A stretch of 64,000 nucleotides of DNA from Crocinitomicaceae bacterium (GTDB lineage: Bacteria > Bacteroidota > Bacteroidia > Flavobacteriales_D > Crocinitomicaceae), in assembly GCA_028689775.1 (NCBI GenBank), contig JAQVCM010000004.1, positions 142,298 through 206,297 on the forward strand, given 5' to 3'. Numbering within the stretch: position 1 is the first letter of the stretch; every line of letters begins with the position of its first letter. Both the position numbers and the translations under genes were made by a program. Below are positions 45,497 through 56,336 of this stretch, one piece after another. The notes under the pieces were generated by a model that saw only the letters and a program-made list of their open reading frames with translations, ran no database searches and had not been told where the DNA came from.

Positions 45497-47227
45497 CTAT
45501 TCTAAAATCAATTTTTGGGTCGAAATTCCATTGTTTTCACTTAGCAACTGAACGTAATAGAGTCCTTTTGGTAAATGAGAAATTTGAATATCTGTTGAAG
45601 TTGAAGTCGCATTGAAACTCATCACTTCTTGTCCGTTGATGTTGAAGATTTTACCGCCAATCAAAGAAGTTGATTCAAGGGTAATGAAATCAGTTGCTGG
45701 ATTTGGGTAAATCAACGTGCTGTTTGCTGTTAAATCAGCTAATCCTGCTGTTGAGCAACTAACAACTACAACTTGATTTTGTTGCGTAACATTTCCTGCA
45801 GCATCCGTGTAGAGCCAAACAAGTGTGTATGTTCCCGCTGTTGCATAGGTCAACGGACTTGTTGTAGTTCCTGTCAAAGCAAGATCGCAATTATCTGTCG
45901 CCGTTGGGAAATTTGTAATTGCTACATTGCACGCAATTTCTATGCTGGGTAAAGTCTGTACAGCAGCAACTGGAACAGAAACGTCGTGAACTTCTACTGC
46001 TTGCGTTTGCGTGACAGTGGTACCGTTATTTTCATAGGTCCAAGTTACTACATAATCACCTTGTACACTGTAAACAATAGGATCTGTTGTAGTCGCAGTA
46101 ATCGTTCCACCATTTGCTGTTGGTGCGGTAAGTGTTACTGAGCATTGACCTGTTGCGGTTGGCAAAGTTGCTAAATCTGGTGTTGGGGATTCGAACGTTT
46201 GCAAATAACATCTGTTTGGACTTGCAGCACCAGCAATCGAGCCAGAACCAATAACAGTAAAGGTCGTTCCATCAACCACTTCATAAGGAGCTGGGGCAAC
46301 AAACGCATCTGCAGAACAAATCACAAAATCACCTGTATTTTTATCCACATCAAAAGATCTTCCATAACCAAAAGACCAAGATCCACCAATCATAGTACTG
46401 GTATAAACTGGTGTCAATGGCAAAGTTGAAAGCGTTTGCGTATCGTAGATAAACAGTTGTTTGTTTGCCAATTTCCAGAAATACAGTTTTTGATTGTACG
46501 TTCTTAACAAACTCACGCCAGAAGTTCCCGTTACGACCGGAGTTCCGAGTGCATCGCCATTTAACACATCAATTGAAATCAACGTTCCTGTTCCGCTCAG
46601 TGCCCAAAGCTTTCCTCCTATTTCGTCGAAAACAATACCGGCAATCGTTCCAATCCCTGGTGTTATTACGCCTGAAACAGCATTGGTTACTGTATCAATT
46701 TTCACAATTTTAGCAGCAATTTGCACGTAAATCGTTCCGTTACCATATACCATGTTTTGCGTATTTCCGGAGAAATCATTGTTTGCATCAGCAACTGGTG
46801 TCATGGTATTATTAATCATGTCAACCAATTGAAATGATCTTGGATTTGTCATGTGCACGTACCCTTTTGTAGCACTTGCCATTGCCAACGTTTGTGGCGC
46901 GTTTGAAGTCGGAAAAGTATGAAGTGCGGTCAAATCTGGGTAGGAAGTAATAATTACACGTCCTACTCCGGATGGTTTTTCAATCATCAAGGCTTTGTTT
47001 CCGCAATAACCGAAATCTTGCAAAACATTTAGTCCGGCAGTGTTGTTGGTAGCTTGATAAACTCCAGCTATTGTTGTTGCAGGACTAACGGTTGTGTTAA
47101 TTCTAAAAACATCCGCGTTGGTTGATCCAAAGTTTCCTTCGGCAGCTACGTCCAGTTTAAAGGTTTTTTGACTGAAACCAATCCATGAGATCAGTAAAAA
47201 TGATAGGGTAATAATTTGTTGTTTCAT
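45497..47227 (-). CDS. T9SS-secreted beta-propeller protein under B12 riboswitch control (BtuG-like candidate)
   Basis: A 576-residue secreted protein: signal peptide (1-19), a YncE/DUF5074-like repeat region (about 20-350) with blocks such as [21 protein letters not shown] and [14 protein letters not shown] that suggest propeller blades, two HYR-like domains (about 355-495, each with a CSVTL or CNVAI strand) and a type A T9SS sorting domain (about 500-576, with [14 protein letters not shown] and [11 protein letters not shown]). A cobalamin riboswitch lies in its leader. In Bacteroides the B12-binding surface protein BtuG is a YncE-like propeller under the same kind of control; here the anchor is T9SS rather than lipid. 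B12 binding is inferred. Confidence 0.8.
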   Translation of the reverse strand: MKQQIITLSFLLISWIGFSQKTFKLDVAAEGNFGSTNADVFRINTTVSPATTIAGVYQATNNTAGLNVLQDFGYCGNKALMIEKPSGVGRVIITSYPDLTALHTFPTSNAPQTLAMASATKGYVHMTNPRSFQLVDMINNTMTPVADANNDFSGNTQNMVYGNGTIYVQIAAKIVKIDTVTNAVSGVITPGIGTIAGIVFDEIGGKLWALSGTGTLISIDVLNGDALGTPVVTGTSGVSLLRTYNQKLYFWKLANKQLFIYDTQTLSTLPLTPVYTSTMIGGSWSFGYGRSFDVDKNTGDFVICSADAFVAPAPYEVVDGTTFTVIGSGSIAGAASPNRCYLQTFESPTPDLATLPTATGQCSVTLTAPTANGGTITATTTDPIVYSVQGDYVVTWTYENNGTTVTQTQAVEVHDVSVPVAAVQTLPSIEIACNVAITNFPTATDNCDLALTGTTTSPLTYATAGTYTLVWLYTDAAGNVTQQNQVVVVSCSTAGLADLTANSTLIYPNPATDFITLESTSLIGGKIFNINGQEVMSFNATSTSTDIQISHLPKGLYYVQLLSENNGISTQKLILE

Positions 47228-47276
47228 TTTATAAATGATTAAAATAAATAAAATGGAAAAACAATAGATTGGTCAA

Positions 47277-47290
47277 GTAGAGGCCTCTAC
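47277..47290 (-). other. Perfect palindrome in the riboswitch expression region
   Basis: GTAGAGGCCTCTAC is a perfect 14-bp palindrome between the riboswitch aptamer and the start codon. As RNA it could form a hairpin only in part, or pair with a second site; no T-run follows, so a transcription terminator is not supported. Confidence 0.55.
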
Positions 47291-47329
47291 CTGGACATTC
47301 TACTTTTTCTCCGAAAGCGAATTGTTTAC

Positions 47330-47485
47330 TCCTAGGCAGGTCTCCTGACTCAGTCCTTCAATCAGCCTTCCCACCAGCCCGGGGCTGACAGTGACATATT
47401 TGATTGAATATAGACTTTTACAGTTGCGGGAACAGTCTCTGATTTACACAGAGTTCCCTTTTAATTCACAAAGTGAAACCAAAAA
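47330..47485 (-). promoter_or_regulatory. Cobalamin (B12) riboswitch
   Basis: Read on the minus strand: the start GGGAACTC, then AATCAGAGACTG, TCCCGCAACTGTAA, a paired arm with GTCAC and the large stem around CAGCCCCGGGCTG, ending in the B12 box GAGTCAGGAGACCTGCC. The order and the conserved boxes are those of the cobalamin class. The limits are approximate. It controls the T9SS protein at 45497; about 100 nt separate it from the ATG. Because no terminator lies between them, translational control is more likely. Confidence 0.95.
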
Positions 47486-47491
47486 GCAGTG

Positions 47492-47499
47492 CAAAAGTA
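47492..47499 (-). promoter_or_regulatory. -7 element upstream of the riboswitch
   Basis: TACTTTTG on the minus strand, placed so that transcription would start at about 47487, just before the riboswitch. The -33 box is weak. Confidence 0.5.
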
Positions 47500-47606
47500 C
47501 GTATTTAATGTTGATTTTGGGTGAAAAAATTGCTCGCTGTTATGAATCGAGATTTTAATTTATAAAAACTAACAAGCAGTTGCTAAAAAAATCGAGATTT
47601 TAGGAA

Positions 47607-47801
47607 TTATTTCTTTCGTTTGGTATTTCGATTACTAGACCCAAAAAAAAGTAAAATAAAAAAGACAAAAGCGATGGATGCAGGAATCACAATGCCATCT
47701 TGAAGGTATTCATATCCTTTTACATCTTGTCCAATTACATACATGAGGATAGCTGCGGTAGATGTAAATAGAAAAATGACCAGAAATAAAATTCTATTCA
47801 T
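47607..47801 (-). CDS. Small membrane protein
   Basis: A 64-residue protein with two membrane segments (about residues 4-23 and 37-53) and a basic tail (NRNTKRKK). No family recognised. It sits alone between the tRNA-His terminator and the riboswitch promoter. The hydrophobic pattern and positive-inside tail make a true gene likely. Confidence 0.55.
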   Translation of the reverse strand: MNRILFLVIFLFTSTAAILMYVIGQDVKGYEYLQDGIVIPASIAFVFFILLFFGSSNRNTKRKK

Positions 47802-47856
47802 TCAGTTGTTTATTAATTATTTGCATCTAAAGTAGTTAATTCTTGAAATATAGGAC

Positions 47857-47889
47857 AAAAAAAAGTCGTTAAATTTTACTTTAACGACT
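47857..47889 (-). terminator. Terminator of tRNA-His
   Basis: Perfect 10-bp stem AGTCGTTAAA (47864-47873) with TTTAACGACT (47880-47889), loop of 6; on the minus strand it is followed by a T-run. It begins 4 bp after the tRNA. Confidence 0.9.
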
Positions 47890-47892
47890 CTG

Positions 47893-47967
47893 GGAGACTG
47901 ATGGGTCTCGAACCCACGACCTCCGGCACCACAAACCAGCGCTCTAACCAACTGAGCTACAATCTCC
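47893..47967 (-). tRNA. tRNA-His (GTG)
   Basis: Full cloverleaf on the minus strand. Acceptor stem GAGATTG/CAGTCTC, D arm GCTCAGTTGGTTAGAGC, anticodon stem-loop CTGGT-TTGTGGT-GCCGG with anticodon GTG, T arm GTGGG-TTCGAGA-CCCAT. The extra G at position -1 opposite C73 is present, the identity element of histidine tRNAs. CCA is not encoded. It is a single-gene unit with its own promoter and terminator. Confidence 0.96.
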
Positions 47968-47978
47968 ATTTTCGAGTG

Positions 47979-48007
47979 CAAATATAGTAATAATCTAGAT
48001 ATTGCAA
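47979..48007 (-). promoter_or_regulatory. Promoter of tRNA-His
   Basis: TTG, 18 bp, TATATTTG on the minus strand, a near-ideal match; the -7 element ends 11 bp before the tRNA. Confidence 0.75.
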
Positions 48008-48064
48008 CACATATTCAAAAAAAATTTATAATTTAGGATAAATATTTAATAAGCAAACAGCGTT

Positions 48065-48565
48065 ATGAGTACCAAAAACCTAGCAATTAGTGAATTTGAA
48101 AAAAGAGTCTTGGATGAAAGTTATTCCAAAATCTTCAAATGTCTATCCATGTTAGACGATACATCCATTTGGTTTTCACCAAACAAAAATATTCCTTCCA
48201 TAGGAAACATCATTCTTCACTTGAGTGGAAATTGCAGACAATGGATTCTTTCTGGCTTAGGTGGACAAGTTGATAATCGAAACCGAGATGAGGAATTTAA
48301 ACCACATGCCAACATCCGAAAATCAGATTTGATCTTCTTAATGGAAAATGTGAAAACCAACATTCGATATGTTTTAAAAGACTTGGAAGAAAGTCAGATG
48401 GAAAAAATTCATACCATTCAAGGGTTTAAATTGACAGGATTTTCTGTTTTGATGCACGTGATGGAACATTTTTCTTATCACACAGGACAAATTACCACCT
48501 TGACAAAAATCATCACCAATAAAAGTACCGGATATTACGACCAATTTGATCTTTCCAATAATTAA
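48065..48565 (+). CDS. DinB-family (DUF1572-like) protein
   Basis: Helical-bundle protein of 166 residues in the DinB/YfiT group, metal-dependent proteins often linked to thiol transfer or stress. Seen: His in ILHLSGNCRQW (about residues 58-68) and the paired His in VLMHVMEHFSYHTGQI (about 133-148), which fit the three-His metal site. Function here unknown. It follows the divergent tRNA-His. Confidence 0.85.
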   Translation: MSTKNLAISEFEKRVLDESYSKIFKCLSMLDDTSIWFSPNKNIPSIGNIILHLSGNCRQWILSGLGGQVDNRNRDEEFKPHANIRKSDLIFLMENVKTNIRYVLKDLEESQMEKIHTIQGFKLTGFSVLMHVMEHFSYHTGQITTLTKIITNKSTGYYDQFDLSNN

Positions 48566-48651
48566 CTTGAAAATCGATCTTGGTGGAGTTGAAAGTATTC
48601 AGATTGTTGAAAAGTAGGCACTAAATGCTTTCTTTACTTTATTATTCCGAT

Positions 48652-48659
48652 TATCTTTG
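48652..48659 (+). promoter_or_regulatory. -7 promoter element of the oxidoreductase gene
   Basis: TATCTTTG, 15 bp before the ATG at 48675. It contains the in-frame TTG at 48657, which is therefore not the start codon. Confidence 0.6.
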
Positions 48660-48674
48660 CAAAAACACGTTTCC

Positions 48675-49661
48675 ATGTTAAAAATAGGGGTTATTGGCGC
48701 AGGTCATTTAGGCAAAATTCACATTAAACTGATTTTAGAATTATCTACTCGTTTTGAGTTGGTTGGTTTTTTTGACCCAAGCAATCACAACGCAGAAGAA
48801 GTTTGTGAGAAATTTAAGATTAAAAGATTTACCAACCTTTCTGAATTAATCGATCTGGTTGATTGTGTTGACATTGTTACCCCGACATTCGCGCATTATG
48901 AAGTTGCCAAAGCAGCCATCATTAAAAGCAAACATGCATTCATCGAAAAACCAATCACGCAAACGATTGAAGAAGGACTTTCTTTGATGAAATTAGCAAC
49001 CGAAGCTGGTGTAAAAGTACAGGTTGGACATGTTGAACGATTCAATCCTGCATTTAGAAAAGCGATACCGCATTTTAACAATCCACTTTTTATTGAAACG
49101 CATCGTTTGGCGCAGTTCAATCCGCGAGGAACAGATGTACCAGTGGTTTTGGATTTAATGATTCACGACATTGACATCATTTTAAGTGTTGTGAAATCGG
49201 GCATTAAGCAGATCTCAGCTTCTGGAGTTTCCGTAGTTTCAGATTCACACGACATCACCAATGCACGTATTGAATTTGACAACGGTTGTGTGGCAAACTT
49301 AACTGCTTCTCGAATTTCGATGAAGAACATGCGAAAATCTCGCTTCTTTCAGAAAGATGCCTACATCGCGGTTGATTTTCTAGAGAAAAAAATGGAAGTA
49401 TTGCAAATGGAAGACATTGAAGGAGAAGCAGATCCTTTTGACATCGTGTTGGAACTTGGTGATAACAAAGGAAAAAAGAAAATACTTTTTGACAAACCGG
49501 ACATTGAAGATGTAAATGCCATTCAAGAAGAATTGAAAGCCTTTTATCAATGCATTGTCGATGACACCACGCCAGTTGTGTCTATTGAAGACGGTTTCCG
49601 GGCGCTAGAAGTAGCCAATCAGATTTTGGAAAAAATAAATGGCTCAAACAGTATTTTATAA
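48675..49661 (+). CDS. Gfo/Idh/MocA-family oxidoreductase
   Basis: NAD(P)-dependent dehydrogenase of 328 residues acting on sugars or cyclitols. Seen: the Rossmann start KIGVIGAGHLGKIH (residues 3-16), the EKPITQT block (about 91-97) and VGHVERFNPAF (about 116-126). The neighbours (a lipoprotein and a sugar-phosphate transferase) suggest a role in making a nucleotide sugar for surface polysaccharide, possibly like WlbA. It leads the trio 48675-49706-50572. Confidence 0.9.
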   Translation: MLKIGVIGAGHLGKIHIKLILELSTRFELVGFFDPSNHNAEEVCEKFKIKRFTNLSELIDLVDCVDIVTPTFAHYEVAKAAIIKSKHAFIEKPITQTIEEGLSLMKLATEAGVKVQVGHVERFNPAFRKAIPHFNNPLFIETHRLAQFNPRGTDVPVVLDLMIHDIDIILSVVKSGIKQISASGVSVVSDSHDITNARIEFDNGCVANLTASRISMKNMRKSRFFQKDAYIAVDFLEKKMEVLQMEDIEGEADPFDIVLELGDNKGKKKILFDKPDIEDVNAIQEELKAFYQCIVDDTTPVVSIEDGFRALEVANQILEKINGSNSIL

Positions 49662-49705
49662 GACAATATCAGAACTAATTTCTCGTTCTAAAATAAAATT
49701 AAAGA

Positions 49706-50572
49706 TTGAAAACAAAAATCACATTACTTATCGGAATTGCACTTGTTATATTAACCTCTTGCGTTAAGAATAACCCAAAACCCGCTTGGATTAAAATTGA
49801 AAAATGGCAATTAGAAGCCAATCCTTTATTGAGTGGTTCGGAAGGTGACTTGATTCATAACTTTTCAGAAGCTTGGGTTTACGTTGACAATAAAGTTGTT
49901 GGTGTTTTCGAACTGCCGATCAAATTGCCGATTTTACTCGAAGGCGCAAAAGAAATCGTGATTTTCCCTGCCATCAAAAACAATGGAATTGCAAAATCAA
50001 AAAAAATATATCCGTTTGTAGAATCATACCGAGCAACCATTAATTTGGTAGCAGGTCAAACAGTACTTTTAAATCCAACTACACGTTACTCTTCCATCTC
50101 TAACTTCTCATTTGTTGAAGATTTTGAGTCTGCTTCAATCAAATTCGTAACAGATCCAAATTCAAATGCAAGCATCAGCCAAGTTCCGCACACCGATCCA
50201 GGAAGAACTGGATATTGTGGACACATTGCATTGACACAATCCGATTCGCTTTGGACAGGAACTACAAACGATGGAATGGTGTTGCCAAAACAAGGTGCAG
50301 AAGTATATTTAGAAATCGAATATAAAAACACCAACGATATTTTAACGGGTGTACTTGCCATTACAATCCCAAGTTCGATTGTAACACATCCATACATTCG
50401 TTTGAACAAACAAACAAATCCCGTTTGGAAAAAAACATACATTGATCTGAAGGAAATCGTTTCTTATTCTCCGTCAACCGATTATTTCGAGCAATTTCTT
50501 CAAATATTGCTCAACAAGGGAATGGTTTCATCCGATGTATACATCGATAACATTAAAGTGATTCATTTTTAA
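49706..50572 (+). CDS. Lipoprotein with beta-rich domain
   Basis: A 288-residue protein with a lipobox (LTSC near residue 19) and a mature part that looks like a jelly-roll carbohydrate-binding fold: long beta strands around FSFVEDFESASIKFVTD, GYCGHIALTQSDSLW and VYLEIEYKNTNDILTG. No named family. The start is a TTG at 49706, the only codon in place for the signal peptide. Its stop overlaps the next gene as TAATG, so the two are translationally coupled. Confidence 0.7.
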   Translation: MKTKITLLIGIALVILTSCVKNNPKPAWIKIEKWQLEANPLLSGSEGDLIHNFSEAWVYVDNKVVGVFELPIKLPILLEGAKEIVIFPAIKNNGIAKSKKIYPFVESYRATINLVAGQTVLLNPTTRYSSISNFSFVEDFESASIKFVTDPNSNASISQVPHTDPGRTGYCGHIALTQSDSLWTGTTNDGMVLPKQGAEVYLEIEYKNTNDILTGVLAITIPSSIVTHPYIRLNKQTNPVWKKTYIDLKEIVSYSPSTDYFEQFLQILLNKGMVSSDVYIDNIKVIHF

Positions 50573-51966
50573 TGGAAATATCAAAAAAGTCTTTTCTTCT
50601 CCTCCTACTCGACTATTTATCGGGTGCAATTGCCTGGGCTTTATTCTATTTTTTTAGAAAAGTTTACATTGAAAAAGTTTCAGTAGAAATTGACGAAATG
50701 TTCTATTTAGGCGCTTTGTTTATCCCGTTTTTTTGGATTTCACTTTACTACTTGCAAGGAACTTATTTCGATATCAAGCGCTTGTTTCGAATGAAGATTT
50801 TAAACTTAACCTTCATTGCATCCGTTATCGGAACAATCATCTTGTTTTTTGTTTTTCTATTGGATGATGCCATTACGATTTACAACTTATATTACCAATC
50901 CTTGTTGGCATTATTTGTCATTCACTTCCTCGTTACCTTCATTCCAAGAATCATTTTTACCAGTATTTTAGTAAAGAATGTGCATGCAGGAAAAATAGGT
51001 TTCAACACCATCATCATCGGTGGAAGTGAAAAAGCTGTTGGAATTTACAGTGAAATCAAAATGCTCCACAAAGGAATTGGTGCCAATTTTATAGGTTTCG
51101 TAAAAATCAATGGAAGCGATACACAATTAGAAAATGAACTAACGCTCTTAGGTCACGTAGATAATTTGGAGCGACTGCTGGAAGAACATCAGGTTGAATC
51201 CATCATCATTGCCATCGAAAGCTCAGATCACCAACGCTTGAATCAATTTGTATCTCGCATTCACGGCAAAGGAATCAAAATTCATTTGTTGCCAGATATG
51301 TTCGACATCACTTCAGGTTCTGTGAAGATGAATAACATTTTTGGCGTTCTTTTGGTTGAACTCAATTTAGAAGCGATGCCATTTTGGCAAATGAAAGTCA
51401 AACGTTTGTTAGACATCCTGATTTCAGTTGTTGCCATTATCCTTTTGATTCCTGTCTATCTGATTCTTGCAGTCTTCGTAAAATCCTCCTCAAAAGGTCC
51501 AATTTTCTTCACGCAAGAACGTGTTGGCTTGAACGGGAAGCCTTTCAATATCATCAAGTTTAGAACCATGTATGTCGATGCAGAACTTCAAGGTCCGCAA
51601 CTCTCAAGCACACACGATCCAAGAATTACCAAATCTGGTAAAATCATGCGAAAAATGCGCCTGGATGAATTTCCTCAGTTTTTTAACGTCGTGAAAGGAG
51701 ATATGAGTTTGGTTGGCCCAAGACCTGAAAGACAACATTACATTTCCTTAATCGTTGAACGCGAACCGCAATTCACCCAATTAAACTCTGTTAGACCCGG
51801 AATTACGTCTTGGGGACAAGTTAAATACGGTTACGCTGAGAATGTGGATCAAATGGTGCAACGCATGAAGTACGATTTGCTATACTTGAAGAACATGTCG
51901 TTGGCATTGGATTTTAAGATCATGCTGTATACCATTTTGATCGTACTGAAAGCAAAAGGCAAGTAA
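50572..51966 (+). CDS. Undecaprenyl-phosphate sugar phosphotransferase (WbaP/WcaJ type)
   Basis: Initiating glycosyltransferase of 464 residues that places the first sugar-1-phosphate on undecaprenyl phosphate for exopolysaccharide or O-antigen. Layout: four membrane helices (about residues 8-30, 42-62, 80-102 and 108-132), a CoA-binding-like domain (about 140-260), a membrane re-entrant helix (about 278-304) and the catalytic domain with FTQERVGLNGKPFNIIKFRT, MRKMRLDEFPQFFNV and SLVGPRPER. Together with the upstream oxidoreductase and lipoprotein it forms a small polysaccharide cluster. Confidence 0.93.
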   Translation: MEISKKSFLLLLLDYLSGAIAWALFYFFRKVYIEKVSVEIDEMFYLGALFIPFFWISLYYLQGTYFDIKRLFRMKILNLTFIASVIGTIILFFVFLLDDAITIYNLYYQSLLALFVIHFLVTFIPRIIFTSILVKNVHAGKIGFNTIIIGGSEKAVGIYSEIKMLHKGIGANFIGFVKINGSDTQLENELTLLGHVDNLERLLEEHQVESIIIAIESSDHQRLNQFVSRIHGKGIKIHLLPDMFDITSGSVKMNNIFGVLLVELNLEAMPFWQMKVKRLLDILISVVAIILLIPVYLILAVFVKSSSKGPIFFTQERVGLNGKPFNIIKFRTMYVDAELQGPQLSSTHDPRITKSGKIMRKMRLDEFPQFFNVVKGDMSLVGPRPERQHYISLIVEREPQFTQLNSVRPGITSWGQVKYGYAENVDQMVQRMKYDLLYLKNMSLALDFKIMLYTILIVLKAKGK

Positions 51967-51976
51967 ATCGAGGACA

Positions 51977-52135
51977 TCCATTCAACTATATTCCATGAAT
52001 GGATTACTGCTTGTGGACCAAAAAGTGGAAGGTAATTCATCGCAGATAGACTTTTCAGCAGTTCGCACAGGAATCTATATTTTAAAAATCAATACAGATA
52101 AGGGAACCGTGACCAAGAAAGTTTCGAAATTATAA
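51977..52135 (+). pseudogene. Orphan T9SS C-terminal sorting-domain remnant
   Basis: Right after the sugar transferase stop, the + strand reads IQLYSMNGLLLVDQKVEG, then SQIDFSAVRTGIYILKINT and KGTVTKKVSKL before TAA. This is the second half of a type A T9SS sorting domain (the pattern x-Y-x-x-x-G, then G-x-Y-x-x-K-I-x-T). No start, passenger or first half is present. It is the tail of a lost secreted protein; the break lies within about 10 bp of the transferase stop. Confidence 0.8.
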
Positions 52136-52552
52136 ATTCGATCTAAAAACCTGAGTTCGATTATACCATCGAATTTATACCGCTGATTATAAGATTATAA
52201 TAAACTATTCAAAATCCTCTTGTTTAAGAAGCAATGGGATTTTTTTGTTTAGGTGATCCGTTATCTTGTTTCAAATGCTTAGAACATGAGCCAATCGCCA
52301 TCGTTTTTTATCGAATACTTCAAGCGAAAATACAATCTATCGTTTCAATGAAATATTTCTCAAAACGATTTTGGTTCCACTTGCGATACGCTTACCAATT
52401 CAACTCCAAACAAAAACAATTAAAATTTGACTGTTTAAAACTATCTCAACTTTGCTTCGGGCTTCATCGGAATATGGCGATATTTGAATTTGGTTGAATC
52501 GAATTTCTTCATTTGAAGAGGATTTTCGGTCAAACCATTTAAAATCAAACAG
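52136..52552. other. Intergenic region, about 420 bp
   Basis: AT-rich DNA between the T9SS remnant and the OmpA-type gene. A weak terminator-like hairpin (AAATCC with GGATTT and T-run) lies near 52210-52242, probably from the lost gene. No gene or promoter is convincing; a sequence CGATATTTG near 52478 is off the consensus by one base. Confidence 0.4.
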
Positions 52553-53518
52553 ATGAAAAGATCAACACTTTATTTAACAGTGCTTCTTGGCTTGCTTTCC
52601 GCTTGCGTACCTGCTAAGAAATACAACGATTTAGTAGAAAAGGAAAAACTTTGCTCGGAAGAATTATTGCAATTCAAGAATAACTCCATCGAAAATGAAG
52701 GTCGTGCAAAGGATATTCAGGCAAAATATGCGGTATTGAAAGATGAAGTTGCTGCTTTGCGAAAAGACACCAACAACATCGGAGATAAATACAGAATGTT
52801 ACAAGCTCAATACGATAAAATCGTGATTCAAAGCATGGCCTACGAAAAACGATTGGATCAAGAACGTAAAACAGGTTCACAAACTACCATTGCGCTTCAA
52901 ACTGATTTGGATGCATCCAACATGGAATTGCAACGTAAACAAGGTGTTTTAAATGACTTGGAGATTGAATTGAAAACCAAACAAAATTTATTAGAAGAAC
53001 GTGAGAAACGCGTCAATGAATTGGAGGAAATGATTCAACGCAAAGACGAAGCAGTAAAAGCCTTGAAAGAAAAAGTTGGAAAAGCATTACTTGGTTTTGA
53101 AAACAAAGGATTAAGCGTTGTTGAGAAAAACGGAAAAGTGTACGTCAGCTTGGAAGCAAAATTACTTTTCAACTCTGGAAGTACATTTGTTGAGCCAGAA
53201 GGTAAAAAAGCACTAATCGAATTGGCGAAAGTACTTGAAAAAGAAACGGATTTAGAAATAATCGTTGAAGGTCATACCGATACGGACAAACTATCTTCCG
53301 CTTCTCACCCAAAATCCAACTGGGAACTTTCAGTTTTGAGAGCAACATCAGTCGTAGACATCATGATTTCAAATTCAAAAGTGAATCCAGCCTTGTTAAT
53401 GGCTGCAGGTCGTTCCGAATTTCACCCAGTTGACCCGAAAGACAAAGCAAAAAACAGAAGAATCGAAGTAATTATTTCTCCGAATTTGAATGCATTGTTT
53501 GAATTGATTAGTAAATAA
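52553..53518 (+). CDS. OmpA-family lipoprotein with coiled coil
   Basis: A 321-residue outer-membrane lipoprotein: lipobox LLSAC (Cys18), a long coiled coil (about residues 25-170, Lys/Glu/Gln-rich heptads) and a C-terminal OmpA domain that binds peptidoglycan, with VEGHTDTDKL and RATSVVDIM and NRRIEVIISP. It probably links the outer membrane and the wall, like Pal. It is monocistronic and followed by a strong terminator. Confidence 0.9.
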   Translation: MKRSTLYLTVLLGLLSACVPAKKYNDLVEKEKLCSEELLQFKNNSIENEGRAKDIQAKYAVLKDEVAALRKDTNNIGDKYRMLQAQYDKIVIQSMAYEKRLDQERKTGSQTTIALQTDLDASNMELQRKQGVLNDLEIELKTKQNLLEEREKRVNELEEMIQRKDEAVKALKEKVGKALLGFENKGLSVVEKNGKVYVSLEAKLLFNSGSTFVEPEGKKALIELAKVLEKETDLEIIVEGHTDTDKLSSASHPKSNWELSVLRATSVVDIMISNSKVNPALLMAAGRSEFHPVDPKDKAKNRRIEVIISPNLNALFELISK

Positions 53519-53536
53519 TAGATCATTCTTTAATTG

Positions 53537-53570
53537 AAAAGACCAAGCGATAATTCGTTTGGTCTTTTTT
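53537..53570 (+). terminator. Terminator of the OmpA-family gene
   Basis: AAAAGACCAAGCGA (53537-53550), loop TAAT, TCGTTTGGTCTTTT (53555-53568), a 14-bp stem with one G-U pair and a T-run. Confidence 0.9.
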
Positions 53571-53648
53571 ATTTTGAATACTTCTCTCTCTTAATCATTT
53601 GAAAACAAACCTTGAATTCAACTAGATAACACCGCGTTTTAAAATAAA

Positions 53649-53814
53649 TAAAAGTACTTTTTCACAGTTGTCCGATAAAAAACCAAAAGAACAACTGAAA
53701 CCCATTGATAGTCAATAGTTCTGAGTGAAGATTTTTTTAAGTGTAAATTTGTCATTCAATAAAGATTCCTCAAATTTCTTTTGAAATTTTCCAAAAAGAC
53801 AGGTTCAGTGGAAA
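53649..53814 (-). repeat. Dispersed intergenic repeat, copy 2
   Basis: Reverse complement matches 6166-6321 over its whole length with scattered changes and small gaps. The AAATTTC/GAAATTT hairpin is kept with loop AAAA instead of AATA. It lies in the 438-bp gap between two terminators, so neither neighbouring gene needs it. Confidence 0.7.
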
Positions 53815-53902
53815 GGAATTGTTGCTTTTTAATATTACGCAGAAAAATTCAATTCATTATTCTTGAAAAGAATTTCATTGGCAAACGATCTCTTATCACC
53901 AA

Positions 53903-53938
53903 AAAAAGCCTTGTAGAAATCAATCCACAAGGCTTTTT
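53903..53938 (-). terminator. Terminator of icd
   Basis: AAAAAGCCTTGT (53903-53914) pairs perfectly with ACAAGGCTTTTT (53927-53938), 12 bp, loop 12; T-runs on both strands, so it can act in both directions. Confidence 0.88.
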
Positions 53939-53956
53939 ATTACTATTTACTTTGAA

Positions 53957-56200
<2,244 letters not shown>

Positions 56201-56245
56201 TTATTTTATGAGCAAATGCTCGATTTTCGTATTTTTTCTGCATGG

Positions 56246-56253
56246 CAAAGATA
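56246..56253 (-). promoter_or_regulatory. -7 promoter element of icd
   Basis: TATCTTTG on the minus strand, 54 bp before the icd ATG. The expected -33 region falls at the edge of the palindromic element 56264-56330. Confidence 0.55.
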
Positions 56254-56263
56254 ACAATATTTT

Positions 56264-56330
56264 ATTTGTAGGGGCGCATCTCCGTCGGCGTATTATTATA
56301 TACTCGAATAAACAATACGCCCCTATAAAT
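56264..56330. repeat. GGGGCG palindromic element upstream of icd
   Basis: Arms ATTTGTAGGGGCG (56264-56276) and CGCCCCTATAAAT (56318-56330) match with one mismatch; an inner pair GGCGTATT (56287-56294) and AATACGCC (56314-56321) competes for the same right arm. G-rich arms stand out in this AT-rich genome. It may be a REP-type element like the one at 39037, and it lies where the -33 box of icd should be. Confidence 0.65.
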
Positions 56331-56336
56331 AGTTTT

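Noticed and set aside
47377..47394. GC-rich palindrome CAGCCCGGGGCTG as a separate operator
   Set aside because: It is the large arm of the cobalamin riboswitch.
48657..48674. TTG start for the oxidoreductase, six codons before the ATG
   Set aside because: The TTG is part of the TATCTTTG promoter element. The same reasoning removes the TTG at 23575 and at 4965.
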